DNA from: Aquatica leii
Taxonomy: Eukaryota > Arthropoda > Insecta > Coleoptera > Lampyridae
Direction of reading: 5' to 3'
NCBI GenBank assembly: GCA_035610365.1
Contig: CM069432.1
Coordinates: forward strand, 6,820,001-6,884,000
Length of the DNA: 64,000 nt
Part shown: positions 31,300-42,892 of the stretch, one piece after another
How positions within the stretch are numbered: position 1 is the first letter of the stretch
Layout of the letters: each line of letters begins with the position of its first letter
Program-made: the position numbers and the translations under genes
The notes under the pieces: generated by a model
What the model was told of the DNA's origin: nothing
Databases searched by the model: none
What the model saw: only the letters and a program-made list of their open reading frames with translations

Positions 31300-32460
31300 T
31301 GTCTTCTTTGTCCGGCCAAATAAAAACGCTTTTGTAACGCTTCAAAAATTTAATTTTTGGTAGAAATAGTGCTCACGTATCTTTTTGATCCAGTTACCAT
31401 TTTCTGGTATCAAGTTTGCAGGGTCTTCAGCCTCATTTAAATCATTCATATTGTCGGAATTGTGATCTAATAGTGCAATGTTTATTTCGACACAATTATT
31501 AGTGAGACACTTTTGTTGTATTTGAATGGTTTTTCCTAATTTTTTAAGCATTAACGGTAGAGTAGAACTACAGGTGGGTGTAATATTTTAAACAAATGTA
31601 TTGGTAGTTATAGCTACAGTAATATTAGAGAATTCAGTGTCTTAGTCAGTTTTGTCAATGATCATTTTCAGTGACAAATTTTCAGTGTGTTGAGTTACTT
31701 GAATCAAAAAATGTTGAGTCTTGCATTACATTAATAAGAAAATTTTCATTTTCTTGAATTTCATTCGTAGGAACATTTTGAATTTCATTCATAAGAAATT
31801 ATACAGTCTTTTAGGTTTCATTGATAGAATAACTCTCAGGATTTTGTATTTCAACGGGTCTATTCTTTGCCTTTAAAAATTATTGTAAAGCATTTGGTTT
31901 AAGAATACTTTTTTATGCATTTTCTGTTGATTGGATACTCAAGATTTCATCATACAAACCGGTATTCAAAATCCTTTTTTTAAGCTCTCAGTGGGAAAAT
32001 TTGTTCATACTGTTCCTATGACTGTTTTGTTAAAAAAGTTTCCATAATTATTTTGTTGCCCTTTAGCTAATCCTTTATCCTACGTTTTTTTAAACATATA
32101 AAACAGAGCTGCATCTAGTAATTGGAGAATGCGAGTGGTGTGCGGCGGTAACTTTAATAGTGTAGTGTTCTTTTCTAAAGTAAAACGTGTTGTTCTAGAG
32201 ATAATGTGTGATGTATGACCGTCTATTATAATCAACATAACTTTTTCGTTAAGACAGTTCTTTAAAAAATGATTTTTAAACCATTTATAAAATATCTCTA
32301 ACGTCATCAAACCATTGACAAAAAAAGCCCCATAACCAGTATGCGTTCTTTGGAACTCACGAATCCCAAATATCCTTTGCTTTGAAAATTATAAAAAAGG
32401 GCAATTTTTGGCCATTAACAGAGATGCAAAAAAAATTTGTATTGGTTCTTCTAGCCACCA
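31300..32460 (-). pseudogene. pogo/jerky-like DDE transposase relic
   Basis: The best part (32310-32080) reads MMTLEIFYKWFKNHFLK, then VMLIIIDGHTSHI (catalytic Asp) and LLKLPPHTTRILQLLDAALF, the conserved second half of DDE_1 cores. Just upstream, YWLWGFFCQWF continues it with a frameshift. The acidic, Asn-rich C-terminus (31551-31342) and intervening text with stops complete the protein. No HTH part was found, so the element is 5'-truncated near 32460. Confidence 0.72.
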
Positions 32461-32579
32461 CTTATGAATTTACTGGGATAATATACAAAAATCGAGCCGT
32501 TTTTTTATACAAATCAAAAACTTCGTAAATCATTCATGGCATTGTTTGTTCAAAAAACGACTCAAACTCATCAGCTTGC

Positions 32580-32740
32580 CAAGATGAATCTAGTTCAGAT
32601 TTTTCTGTTGACGAGGGGCCTCAACTTTTCTCTCAGAGTAAGCTTAACGACCTAGTAAAAGACTTAGATCTTTTAAAAGATGCAAGAGAATTGCTAGGAT
32701 CAAGACTAAAAAACAAAAAGCTGCTATTACCTTAGACTTC
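32580..32740 (+). pseudogene. Family X copy D, short fragment
   Basis: The plus strand encodes DEGPQLFSQSKLNDLVKDLD then LKDARELLGSRLKNKKLLLP, which aligns with the QSELNDLVRDLQLPK...LLESRLQQWNLL block of copy B and the QQELNDLIRDLNLSK block of copy C. It is too diverged to be from the copy A/B subfamily. Text to about 32900 may be further decayed sequence. Confidence 0.65.
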
Positions 32741-33300
32741 ATTTTCGTAGTACAGACATCGTGTGAGAGAATTTACTGTTTTTCTCCAAAAAGAAAGAAC
32801 TGGTTTATTGTAATAATGTTCATGTAGTCATGAGGTACTTTGAAGTGGAATATGATGATCACGATAGCGCATATACTTTGTAACGTACGCTTTAATTAAC
32901 ATTTTGTTTCTTTTACGTTTCTTGTTCTTTAAATTTGCGTTTCATGTCCAGTTATTAAGATTTTCTGTCGGTTGGTTTACCAATTGAAAAATTGATTGTT
33001 TATGTTTTTCTGGTTGTATTTTTGATAGTTTTCTAGTTGTGGACCTCGTGAAGCTCAGAAGTTCCCTCTTCTTGAATTGGCTATTACACAACCCAACAAA
33101 ATAAAATTTTTGCCTTGGTGCCGGAAAAGTAAGAATTGATTTTGAATATTTGTTATGTGCTGATTCCAAAAATACCTGGCTTTTTTTCGTAGCAGCTCCA
33201 GTTTTTGAGATATGGGCTAATTGGTATTAGTTCTGATAAACTCAAAAATATTGAAATAGTGATATCTTTAGAGGCCAAAAGTGAAATTTCCTACCTAAAT
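32741..33300. other. AT-rich gap
   Basis: No recognisable gene. The frame at 32942-33169 (-) has unremarkable composition and no family resemblance. Confidence 0.4.
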
Positions 33301-33548
33301 AATTAAAATCTAATGAGCTAGTTTGAGTTACTTGGTATTATTCATTACTGTAAAACCCGACATTCCTATACCCCTGTCAAAAACTAATTAATTCGTCGTA
33401 TTACCTCGCAAATATCTCTGATTTACTAGGTACAGTTTATATAAAGAAATTAGAATCTAATTAGCCAGTTTGAGTTATTTGGTATTTATTTATTTGTGTA
33501 AAACCCAACATTCTTATAATTACTTCCATCAAAACCTAATTAACACAC
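33301..33548 (+). repeat. Two-copy direct repeat, about 100 bp each
   Basis: 33301-33400 and 33448-33548 share AATTA.AATCTAAT.AGC.AGTTTGAGTTA, TTGGTATT, GTAAAACCC.ACATTC and the AACTAATTAA end, offset by 147 bp. They lie about 100 bp upstream of the family X copy C start codon and could be subterminal repeats of that element. Confidence 0.75.
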
Positions 33549-33653
33549 AGTATCTTTGCTTTACAAAATACATTTACCTATTTACTTTACGTAGCTGAAG
33601 TTGTGGTATCATTTGGTGTTGTTCAGTGATAAAACATACATTTAATTAAAACC

Positions 33654-34905
33654 ATGGCATTCAGAAGCAAACGTAGTTGTGTGAATCATCCAGACGTTTT
33701 TTGCTATGTATGTGGCAAGTACACTTTTAAAGAAAGTAGAAAGCCTATTTCTGATTGTGTGAGAAGAAGTTATCTGGCCTATTTTGGCGTTCACTTGGGT
33801 GACCAGGATAAATCTTGGGCTCCACATTTTGTATGCAAAACATGTATTGAACATCTGCGTCAGTGGACAGTTGAAAAGAGAAAGTGTCTAAAGTTTGGAG
33901 TACCAATGGTTTGGAGAGAACCAAGAAACCATCACGATACTGCTATTTTTCTCTCGTGAATATCAAAGGAATCAATCGGAACAATAGACAGAAATGGCCA
34001 TATCCTGATCTAGATTCAGCAAAGAGACCTGTACTGCATAGTGAAGAAATACACATTTCATCATTCAGCAGTCTTCGCTCCCGGAAGATGATGCAGAGCT
34101 GCCCACGTTTGATGAAAGTCAGTGTATGAAATCAGAAAACGACAGTGATTTTAAAGCAGATTTATCAAGTCCGCAACGTTTCAATCAACAAGAACTGAAC
34201 GATCTCATTAGAGACCTGAATCTTTCAAAGGAATCTTCTGAATTACTCGCTTCCAGATTGAATGAGAAGAATCTACTGCAGACAAATACTAATATTACAT
34301 TTTATCGTAAAATAGATAAGAATCTGCTGCCCTTTTACTCTGAGGAAAATAACCTGGTATTCTGTAACGATATAAGAGGACTCTTACAAAAATGGGTTTG
34401 TCGGAATAGACACCAAACGAATGGCGCCTTTTTATTGACAGTTCCAGACGAAGTTTGAAATATGTGCTTTTGCACAATGGTAATAAATATGGCTCAATAC
34501 CCATTGGTCATTCTACCAGCATGAAGGAGGAATACGAAACAATATTACTAGTCCTGAAAAAAATTAAGTATGAAGAACATCAGTGGGTGATTTTTTGTCG
34601 ACCTAAAAATGGTGAACTTCCTCCTTGGACAGCAAAGTGGATATACAAAATATCCTTGTTTTTTATGTTTTTGGGACAGCAGAGCTAAGGATCAGCACTG
34701 GGTTAACAGAAATTGGCTTTTAAGAAATGTTATGACTCAAGGAAAGCAAAATGTAATCAACGAATCTTTGCTTGAGAGAGACAAAATCGTATTTCCACCC
34801 TTGCATATCAAGTTGGGGCTTATGAAGCAATTTGTGAAGGCTTTAAATCGCAATGGACTTTGTTTTGGCTTTGTCTTGGGCTGTGTTATCAATTCTAACA
34901 GACTC
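33654..34905 (+). pseudogene. Family X protein copy C, divergent subfamily, interrupted by Tigger
   Basis: The ATG at 33654 opens a 101-codon frame with a Cys module: CVNHPDVFCYVCGKYTF then SWAPHFVCKTCIEHLRQW, four to five Cys in a ZAD-like arrangement, followed by FGVPMVWREP. Further frames give NRQKWPYPDLDSAKRPV, QQELNDLIRDLNLSKES, FLLTVPDEV (near the WRLFIDSS site), GSIPIGHSTSMKEEYETIL, FCRPKNGELPPW, YPCFLCFWDSRAKDQHW and LHIKLGLMKQFVKALN. Frameshifts fall at about 33940, 34130, 34450 and 34650. Coding stops at about 34880, where the Tigger relic begins. Confidence 0.72.
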
Positions 34906-34939
34906 TAATAATCTTAAATTAGTTTCTTTTGTACAGTTT

Positions 34940-36150
34940 TGTTTTGTTTTAGTTATTTATTGGCCTGAATTTTGTTATCGTAGAGTGGCAATTTCATCTC
35001 AAGCAAATATTTTTTTACAGGAGGACCAAACATTTCCTTGAACCACTCAGTAAAAAGGTCACGTGTAACCCAAGCCTTTCTGTTGGATCTCCACATCACA
35101 TTTAGCCTGCTCTTCTGGATTTTACATTTGTTGAAGGCTCGTGGAGTTTCTGAATAGCAAACAAGCAGCGGCTTAATTTTTAAATCGCCGCTTGCATTGG
35201 CACAAAACAGCAACGTGAGACGGTATTTCATTAGCTTGTGACATGGCAATCCATTTTCTTCTGCTGTTATATACGTTCGTTTCGGCATTTTTTTTCAGTA
35301 GAGACCTATTTTGTCACAATTAAAAACCTACTACGGCAAGTAACTTTTAGAATCTACGAGCTTTTTGATGTCGCAGATAAAATTCTCCACTGATTTTGTG
35401 TCGGAGCTTGCTGCTTCACCGTGCCTCACAACGCTATGGATGCCAGTTCTCCGCTTGAACTTCTCGAACCACCCACGACTTCCTTTAAATACTTCTTCGG
35501 CCGTTGGTGATCGTGGCGTCTTCTTAACGAGGTCGGCGAAAATAATTTATGCCTTCTCACAAATGATGTTCTCGTTAATAGTATCACCTTGCAATTGCTT
35601 TTCATTTACCCACATGAGAAGCAACCTTTCAACATTGTCGAGAATACGTGACCGTTGCGCAGATGTTCTTGTCACTCCTCGGGAAGCATCTATTTCCTTA
35701 ATCGTGTCCTTGTTCTTGAAGATAGTGCAAATCATTAATGTTGATCGATTGTGTGTGCGTGCTAGATCAGCCACGCTTACACCTCGCTCTCGCTTTTCAA
35801 TGATTTGATGTTTTATTTCTATAGTTATTGTTATTCTCTTATGACTATTTTCCTGCGGCTTTTTCTTCGAAGACATTTTTGCAAGGGTTTCTTAAACTTT
35901 TTACTTAAAAAATTACAAGTCTTATTTTGGATTATCTTCCTAACAATTAATTCAACTTTTTTTCTTATATGCACATATGTATATATGTACATACAGACTG
36001 ATGTAAAATGTACACAATCTGTTTCCCTCTCTTTGCTGCTCGTTATGCGAAACGTCGCTCGTTAAACAAGTCATTTTTTTACAATTTATTTTGCTCGTTA
36101 TGCGAATTACTCGTTATGAGAGGTGCTCGTTAAGCGAGGTTCAACTAAAG
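34940..36150 (-). mobile_element. Tigger/pogo element, 3'-truncated, one TIR present
   Basis: On the minus strand the element starts at the GTTGAACCTCGCTTAACGAG terminus (36129-36148), with further CTCGTTATGCGAA-type repeats inside, a Tigger-like TIR. The transposase follows and is cut off near 34940. No right TIR is seen. It interrupts family X copy C. Confidence 0.8.
34953..35876 (-). pseudogene. Tigger transposase, N-terminus to mid-catalytic core
   Basis: The N-terminal frame (35876-35547) has a CENP-B-type helix-turn-helix: MSSKKKPQENSHKRITITIE, GVSVADLARTHNRSTLMICT and RGVTRTSAQRSRILD. A decayed middle has a second DNA-binding part. The core frame (35288-34953) reads MPKRTYITAEENGLPCHKLM, TLLFCANASGDLKIKPLLVC and VMWRSNRKAWVTRDLFTEWF; NCDKIGLY just upstream carries the first catalytic Asp. 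It is truncated before the second Asp. Confidence 0.82.
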
Positions 36151-36159
36151 GAGATCATA

Positions 36160-36960
36160 GACAGTAAAAAAATATTTGAAAAAAATGTTTAAGTGTAAAT
36201 GTGGAAAAAACAAAGATAGTAGTGTTTCCAAAAGGGAGGAGGAGTAAAAAAATGGAGTGAAAGTGGAAAGACGAGGTAATAGAAAGTGTAAATGAAGTGA
36301 CTTGTTTGGGTTATCAAATCAGATACGAAAATAAAGATGTGGCTGATATAAAATGGTTGACGAGGAAGTGTAATAGGATATAGGAGAGAGGGTGTTTGGA
36401 AAGCAAATAGAAGCAAGAATATGGTTGTTTAACAAATTAATGAAGAGTGTGATTATGTACGGGGCGGAAACATGGGGGTGGAAGGAATAGGAGGAATTGG
36501 AGAAACTACAAGAAGAATACTAGAAATGGACGTTAGGATTAGAAAGAAAGACGCCAGAGTTCTTAGTAGAAGATCAAATGCATTTAGAAAAGATAAGGGT
36601 ACAGACGGGGAAGAGAGAAATGTGTTACGAAGAACAAATGAAAGAAAGAGAAGAATGTAAATTGCTTCAAATGTATTGGAGAGAGGTGAAGGATGGAAAA
36701 ATTAATTATGGAGAAGAAGGAAAAGCGATATGCGTGGGAAGAGGTGGAGAAAATAAAGTAGACAAGAATGGAAATAATAAGAAGAGATAAGGATATACAG
36801 AGACAAGAAACAAGAGCAAGAATAAGGGAAGGAAAATACAATGAGTGATATACAAATATAGTGATAGACAATATTCCAAGTTATATAAAAAGCGAAAAAA
36901 GCTTGAGATTAAAATGGTTTAAATGCGGGAATGAAGAGCAAGAGAATAAGTATTGGAACG
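36160..36960 (+). pseudogene. Purine-rich LINE fragment, ORF2 C-terminal half
   Basis: Same family as the minus element at 20880-24480. The plus strand reads VNVEKTKIVVFPKGRRSKK, EVTCLGYQIRYENKDVADI (RT thumb), and a K/E-rich C-terminal region with IKWLTRKCNRI and KWFKCGNEEQENKYW. Many frameshifts; the CCHC end is missing. It begins next to the Tigger TIR. Confidence 0.72.
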
Positions 36961-38174
36961 ATTATTATAATTTTATTATAAAATATTCAACAATGAGATT
37001 CAGTTAGTTACTTATTATATTAAGTTTAAATGTAGAACTATTTATTTTAATGAAAAGTTAAATAATAATTAGTAATTTTTTTTAGTTTTATTACTTTAGC
37101 GCTCTATCGGATCAATGTGAAAAATTTTAATAAAAAATTTTCCACAAGTATAATCTTTTTTTCAATTCCCTAATGAGTAAAAAGCAATTGCACGTCACGT
37201 AAACGTAAATGACAAGTGTCTAATTACCTCTTAAACAAATAAGATTATTATTATAGATTCATACAGTTTTTATTTTGCACGAATGATAAAATTTTATTAT
37301 TACCATTACAAATATTTTGATAATTCTTAGTTATAAAGAAATGAGATATCATCAAACAATTAGTAACTCAAACTTAAAATTTATTAGCAACAATAAAATT
37401 ATATCAAATGAACATGTTGAAAATTCACACAATTGATTGATCGTAGAATGATATAAAACTGTAGAGTTGTCACGCAGCTTTTGTTGTCGCTTTATACTTT
37501 GACCGACACGAGGAAATCTATTTGTGGTAGTTCATTTGTTTTTGATGACCCCCAGTTAACATAAAATAGATCTAGATAGCCGTATTAGAAGTGTGCATGA
37601 CTATGAAAAATTTACGGTCGATTCAAGTACACAAAAGTATGATTATCTATAACGTGTTGTAAGATAATATTCAAACAGACCCACTAAATTATTTCCAATT
37701 TTCTTTAATTTGTACCTAAAAGGTAATCAAAAAATTGTGTTATTAAACTTTTATTCTGTTATCTCATTTATTGTGTTTGATCATTACGTGTTACTTTCGT
37801 TTTGTATGTTTGGTTTTTAATTGTTCTCTATTAAAAAAATATAACTTTTCGTATTAAAAAGTTGTTTACGATTTTCCTGCTAACTAATAATTAATTTAGA
37901 AAAAATGTCATCAACTATTTAAAATATATGTAATTATTTTATCAAAGAAATAATATTTTTGGATTATAGGTAATTTTTAGGCCTCTTCTACTACATCTAT
38001 TTTAATCCGAAAGATTTTCAATGTTTTAAATCTATAATATACCATAACAATTTACTCTAAAACAATTGAAAATAATAAATTTTTTGGTGTTATTTTCGGT
38101 TTAAACGTTGGCTGTGCGTATAACTGTATTTTTTTTACATGTTTTTTTGTTTACGTCGGTTTTGATGTATTTTA
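36961..38174. other. AT-rich gap
   Basis: No recognisable gene or repeat. Confidence 0.45.
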
Positions 38175-38342
38175 CATGTAGCATAATCGGATTAGAAGTT
38201 TACTTTTTGTACTTCCGTCAGTTTTAAAGTATTTTATAGACAGAATAAATGACCGGAAAATTTACTTTTCCGGATTAGGTAGGTAAAGTGTAGTAGAATT
38301 TTATAACTAGAAATTAACACCAATACTAATCATTACTTATTA
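38175..38342 (+). repeat. Dispersed repeat, second copy (see 20276-20400)
   Basis: Shares TTTGATGTATTTT, AATTTACTTTTCCGG, AAGTGTAGTAGAATTTT and AACTAGAA with 20276-20400. Family X copy B is inserted at its right edge. Confidence 0.6.
38335..38342. repeat. Possible 8-bp target-site duplication of family X copy B, left
   Basis: ACTTATTA here against AGTTATTG at 40923-40930: six of eight positions agree. Confidence 0.4.
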
Positions 38343-38473
38343 CACTGGTCTGCAAAAAAATATTTTTTATCGAGCCCTGACACTATTCCGGGCGATTCTT
38401 ATGTAAAATGACGTCCTGAATCTAAGTATGTCTTCCGTTTTTTTCCATCACCCACCATTTTTGAGGGAGCCCC
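38343..38473. repeat. Family X terminal inverted repeat, left
   Basis: Imperfect inverted match to 40803-40922, starting CACTG. Confidence 0.8.
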
Positions 38474-38643
38474 AAATCTCTAATTTTACTACTTTTCGAT
38501 AAATTAATTATAATTTATTTATCGAACGATAATAATAATTATAATAATTTTTATAATAATAAATATATGGACATGAATTTAATTTAAATGGGAAAAAGAA
38601 CTATTATAGCTATAAACAGTAATAAATAAAAAGATATTCATTG

Positions 38644-40344
38644 TTACTTGGTGCTTGCTTTCCTTTTATACCCTGAGGTACAGCTCTCTTGTTTCAAAAA
38701 CCAATAGTACTCCGCCAACATGCTTGCATTTCACTTCCCTGAAAATATCTTCTGCAGCTTAGCGATATCTTGATGGAACCGTTCCCCGTGTTCATCCGAG
38801 ACTGCTCCTAAATTTTCAGGGAAAAAGTCCAGATGCGAGTAAAGGAAGTGAACTTTAAGAGACATGTTACATCCTATGTCCTTGTACGCTAAAAGCAGTT
38901 CCTCGACGTGAGCGACATAATCTTCACTTTTGTGGTTACCCAGGAAGTTCTTACAAACGTTTTGAAATGCAAGCCAAGCTCGTTTTTCTTTTCGATTTAG
39001 GTGTTCAATAAACGTCGAATCTTGGAAGAGTTGTCTAATCTGGGGACTAACAAAAACGCCTTCTTTGATTTTAGCTTTGCTAAGACGAGGAAATTTAGTT
39101 TTCAAAAATTGAAATGCGCCACCTGTCTTGTCCACTGCTTTCACAAACTGCTTGATCAATCCAAGTTTGATGTGTAAAGGTGGTAAGTAAATATTTTTCT
39201 TCGGAACCAAAGGATTGTGGGCGACATTTTTCTGACCAGGAATAAGATTTTCTCGCAGAGGCCAGTCCCGTACAATGTAATGTTTATCTCGGGCTGGGCT
39301 ATCCCATTCACAAAGGAAGCAGCAATATTTTGTGAATCCTGATTGCAGGCCCGTGAGTAGAGCAACAACTTTTAAGTCAGCGCAAAGTTTCCACTTATAA
39401 TCATGATAACTAATTTTATCAAGGATTCTAAAGATGTTTTCGTACGTTTCATTCATATCAACAGAGTATGCAACTGGAACTGATGGGAAGTCATTCCCAT
39501 TTGCCAACAGGACAACTTTTAAGCTTGTTTTTGATGAGTCTATAAACAGTCTCTATTTGTCTGGGTCACATGGCATCTGTAGCTCTGTCATCAATAAATT
39601 TGCATTAAGACAGAACACTAAACCTTTATCTTCTGAGAAAAGACATTTCAGGGTTGCTTGTCTGGTCCTGTAAGAAGATATTTTTACTCCCTTTTTTAAG
39701 AGATTCCACTGTTGAAGTCGCGATTCTAGGAGCTGAGATTTAGTCTTGGGTAACTGCAAATCCCTGACAAGATCATTTAATTCTGATTGAGTGAGGAGGT
39801 GAGGTTGCCGGGAAGCTAAATTTGCGGAATACTCTTCATCATTATTAAACGTATCATTCGAAGCCCCAGGTTGTGGCTCAGGGTCTTTTAAATCAATTTC
39901 CGGCTCTAGAGTATAAGTGTTTGGGGGCTCTGAGATTGGCAAAGTATCGTTATGAGAAACAGGTCTTAGAGCTGACGGAATATTGGGATACTGAATTGTA
40001 TGCTTACTTTTGCTCGAAAACCCGACGGTGGAAGTCATACAAAAGTAATAATCTGTAAGATGACAGTGAGGTTCACGCCAAACCATGGGCACAGCAAATG
40101 GCATTGATTTACGGGTACCTTTGAGCTATTTGGTCAAACTACTGTAACAAGTCGTACAGCAAACTGATGGAGCCCAAGTCTTGTCCTGGTTGCCAATTTG
40201 ACAATCAAAGTACAATTTATAAGCTGTTTTAACAAGCGGAGGAAGGGTTTTTTGTTGCGTTTTTAAAGTTAATTCCCCGTAGATAGAGCAGAAGTTATCG
40301 GGATGATTTTTACACTCGCGTGGCATAATTAAATAGTAATTCAA
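38644..40344 (-). pseudogene. Family X transposase-like protein, 567 codons with three stops at Trp positions
   Basis: One reading frame runs from ATG at 40344 to TAA at 38644-38646 with no frameshift. N-terminus: MPRECKNHPDNFCSIYGEL, then KTWAPSVCCTTC, a ZAD-like Cys module followed by GTRKSMPFAVPMVWREPHCH and YYFCMTS. Middle: acidic linker, SELNDLVRDLQLPKTKSQLL, then the FIDSSKTSLK, CADLKVVALLTGLQSG, YCCFLCEWDSPA and LHIKLGLIKQFVKA blocks. End: FFPENLGAV, DEHGERFHQDIAKLQ. Internal stops at about 40126 (TAG), 39550 (TAG) and 38728 (TGA) all replace Trp codons of related copies. One Cys of the module (Tyr in CSIYG) is also lost. Probable transposase; function inferred only. Confidence 0.75.
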
Positions 40345-40802
40345 CGCCCGACATTAACCACAAATCACACTTAGTCACTTGAAAAAATCCAGAGTAAAAG
40401 TAGTTTTACTGTTTTACACAAATGAACAAAAATGAACACAAAATCCAGCACGTTTAAAACGTCGACAAGTTAACTCTGCAACAGCTATAGATGTACTGAT
40501 CGAAGCAGTTAAGCAAACAATGTAATATACTATAATGGGAAGAGTAATGCAAGTTCAAGCCTGTCGAAAATTCCTGTTCAAACCTGCATGTGGTATTGAG
40601 ATCGCCAGCGTCGTGCAGTGAATCTTCCTAACTGTGTATTGATATTTTTTTACTGTTCTTATATATTTGTATTTTATTGTTGTTTCTATATACATTTTAT
40701 AGCAAAACTTTTGCCATATACTTTGGTATAAATTTTATTACCTGCTTTAGGATGTTTAACGGCTATAAGTTAAAATTCTAAAAAAACGCAAAAAATAAAA
40801 TA

Positions 40803-40922
40803 AAAATGAGGCCCCTCCCCCAAATTTGGTGGGTGATGGGTAAAAATTTTTGGATTCAGGAGGTCATTTTACGTAAGAATCGTCAAGAATGGTATCAGGG
40901 CCGATTTTCATGCAAAGCAGTG
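40803..40922. repeat. Family X terminal inverted repeat, right
   Basis: Imperfect inverted match to 38343-38473, ending CAGTG. Confidence 0.8.
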
Positions 40923-42892
40923 AGTTATTGTTTTTAGTTACCTTAGTTTTATAATTGTCAAATTAATTTAATATTGCCTAACGAGAACTTAGACCAAGTT
41001 CAAAAGCTCGCATTTATATTATTCTAAATAAATAATACACCATTTACCTTAAAATTATTTTAATATGTTTTATGGTGAAAGTTTTATGTCTAAAATTAAT
41101 TATTTTTTTAAATATTAATTTAAGAACATTTACTTATATTTATTTAAATAAAAATTTGTATCTGTTTGTATTTTAAAACAGTAGGAATATTTTGATTTGT
41201 AAATTTTGAACAATTCTTTTTTTAAAGTTGTGAAGCACGGTGTTATTGTCTTTATGCGCGGCTTATCCCACGTGAATATTGTGAATAAACCTGACAAAAA
41301 ATGAACATAAAATTAATAACATGTAATTTTAGTACAAAATGCTTTTAAACTATTATTTTAAAGCACTGTTTATTTTTAAATGCAAAATATACGAAGATTT
41401 CTATTTATGTATTGAGAATAACTAACTAAAACAATGTTTAAAGTGAAGCAAATTATTTATAGTTTTCAAAATACTTCCTTGTAAGATCTACACATTTTTT
41501 CATTTGATTAAATTAATTAGCCAGTGGCGGCTGATGCTCAATGCTGCAAGAGGGTCATTTTTCATTTCAATATTCAAACTTTAATAAAGCATTCTTACCT
41601 ATTATAAAATTAATACTTAAAGTCAATTTATCAATTGTAAAACAATTTTTAGTATTTTATAATTATTAAATGTAAAACACATAATTATTCATATAGAAAT
41701 TAAGTAATCAATTTAAAAAATGTAATCATACATCCACAGAGGAAAATAAATTATAATTCGCAATATTACATTGCGGTAAATACTATAAAAATTGGAACTT
41801 TCGTATAGGGTTTTTTGTTTAGAATCAAGAATTAGATCAGCAGAATTTTTTACATAATAAAAGTAAAAAAGTGGACAACTTCAGAACCCGGAACAAATTG
41901 AGTTCTTCTTACATAAATCTTGAGATCGATTTGTTAAAATCAATGCATTATGATACTCATTCCAAAAAGCGAACCCAACTCAAGAAACTATCCGTTGAAG
42001 CCTAGAATAGTGTTAAAGGAGTTGCAATTGAAAGCAGCAGAAAAGAATAACTAGAAGACACTTTAATTTAATATGACAATAATGATGATGTAGTGGCACT
42101 AATAGAACAAAATTTAGAAGAAAAAATAAAAGAAGAATTAGAAAAAAAATTAAAGAAAGTACAAAAGTACAAAGAGTTCAAACCAAGATGGGGTGTTCCA
42201 AAAAATGTTTGTTTAAAAAAGACTATCAGAAACATTATATATACCTCGATATATACTAAGTAATCAAAGTACATAAAAAGCAGATTAAAATAAAATTTAA
42301 TCGAGCCAACACTACAAGACCCAGTGATGATGAGGGATTTTTTTATGTATTTAATAAAACTGAAGACAACTACTCATTTCTTCTTCAGAAGTGTTATTGA
42401 GAAAGTAAATTTTCGAAAAACTGAGAAAAGAGCAGTATTGCGTTTTTCATAAACTTAAATATGTATGTGGTATAAATACCTTTTCTTTGAATTGGCTTCG
42501 TAATTTCATTTGTTTTGTACTAAGCAAATACCTTTCTGATATTTTTGGAGAATTTTTACTTACCTACATTTGAAGTACCTGGAAAAGTTGTCTATTGTTA
42601 AACCTAAATGTAGTGCAAAATTTCAGCTGAATCGGATTAACCCCTTGGCTGACCTCATAAATTTAAAATTTAGGTATTTTACAGGATTTGGCGGAAAACT
42701 TATAAATACAAACTTATTATCAGAATGAGCTTTATTTTGATGTAATAGTGTTAGATGCCTCTGTGCGCGTCGGAAATCTGATTTCTGCCAACCTCTTCCG
42801 ACGCACGCACTCAATGACGCAATTGAATCAGTTTAGCTGCATTATGCTTTTGAGTTAGACGTCATTCAGTTAAGCGTTCCACTCATTCTAGA
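40923..42892. other. AT-rich gap without assigned gene
   Basis: 42060-42260 contains an A-rich, Lys/Glu-coding-looking stretch (plus strand) without a sustained frame. 42750-42870 is GC-richer but not recognisable. Confidence 0.4.

Larger units (their letters stand above)
38343..40922 (-). mobile_element. Family X element copy B, near-complete with both terminal inverted repeats
   Basis: A 2580-bp unit. The left end starts CACTGGTCTGCA and the right end, reversed, CACTGCTTTGCA; about 120-130 bp of imperfect inverted repeat follow at each end (38343-38473 and 40803-40922), sharing CCCTGA.AC.ATTC, GATTCTTA.GTAAAATGAC, CCATCACCCACCA and GAGGGGCC/GGAGCCCC text. One long gene lies inside on the minus strand. 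The flanks give a possible 8-bp duplication. I cannot assign it to a named superfamily. Confidence 0.8.

Noticed and set aside
32942..33169. 75-codon minus-strand frame
   Set aside because: No family resemblance, and it lies in AT-rich DNA between two family X copies.
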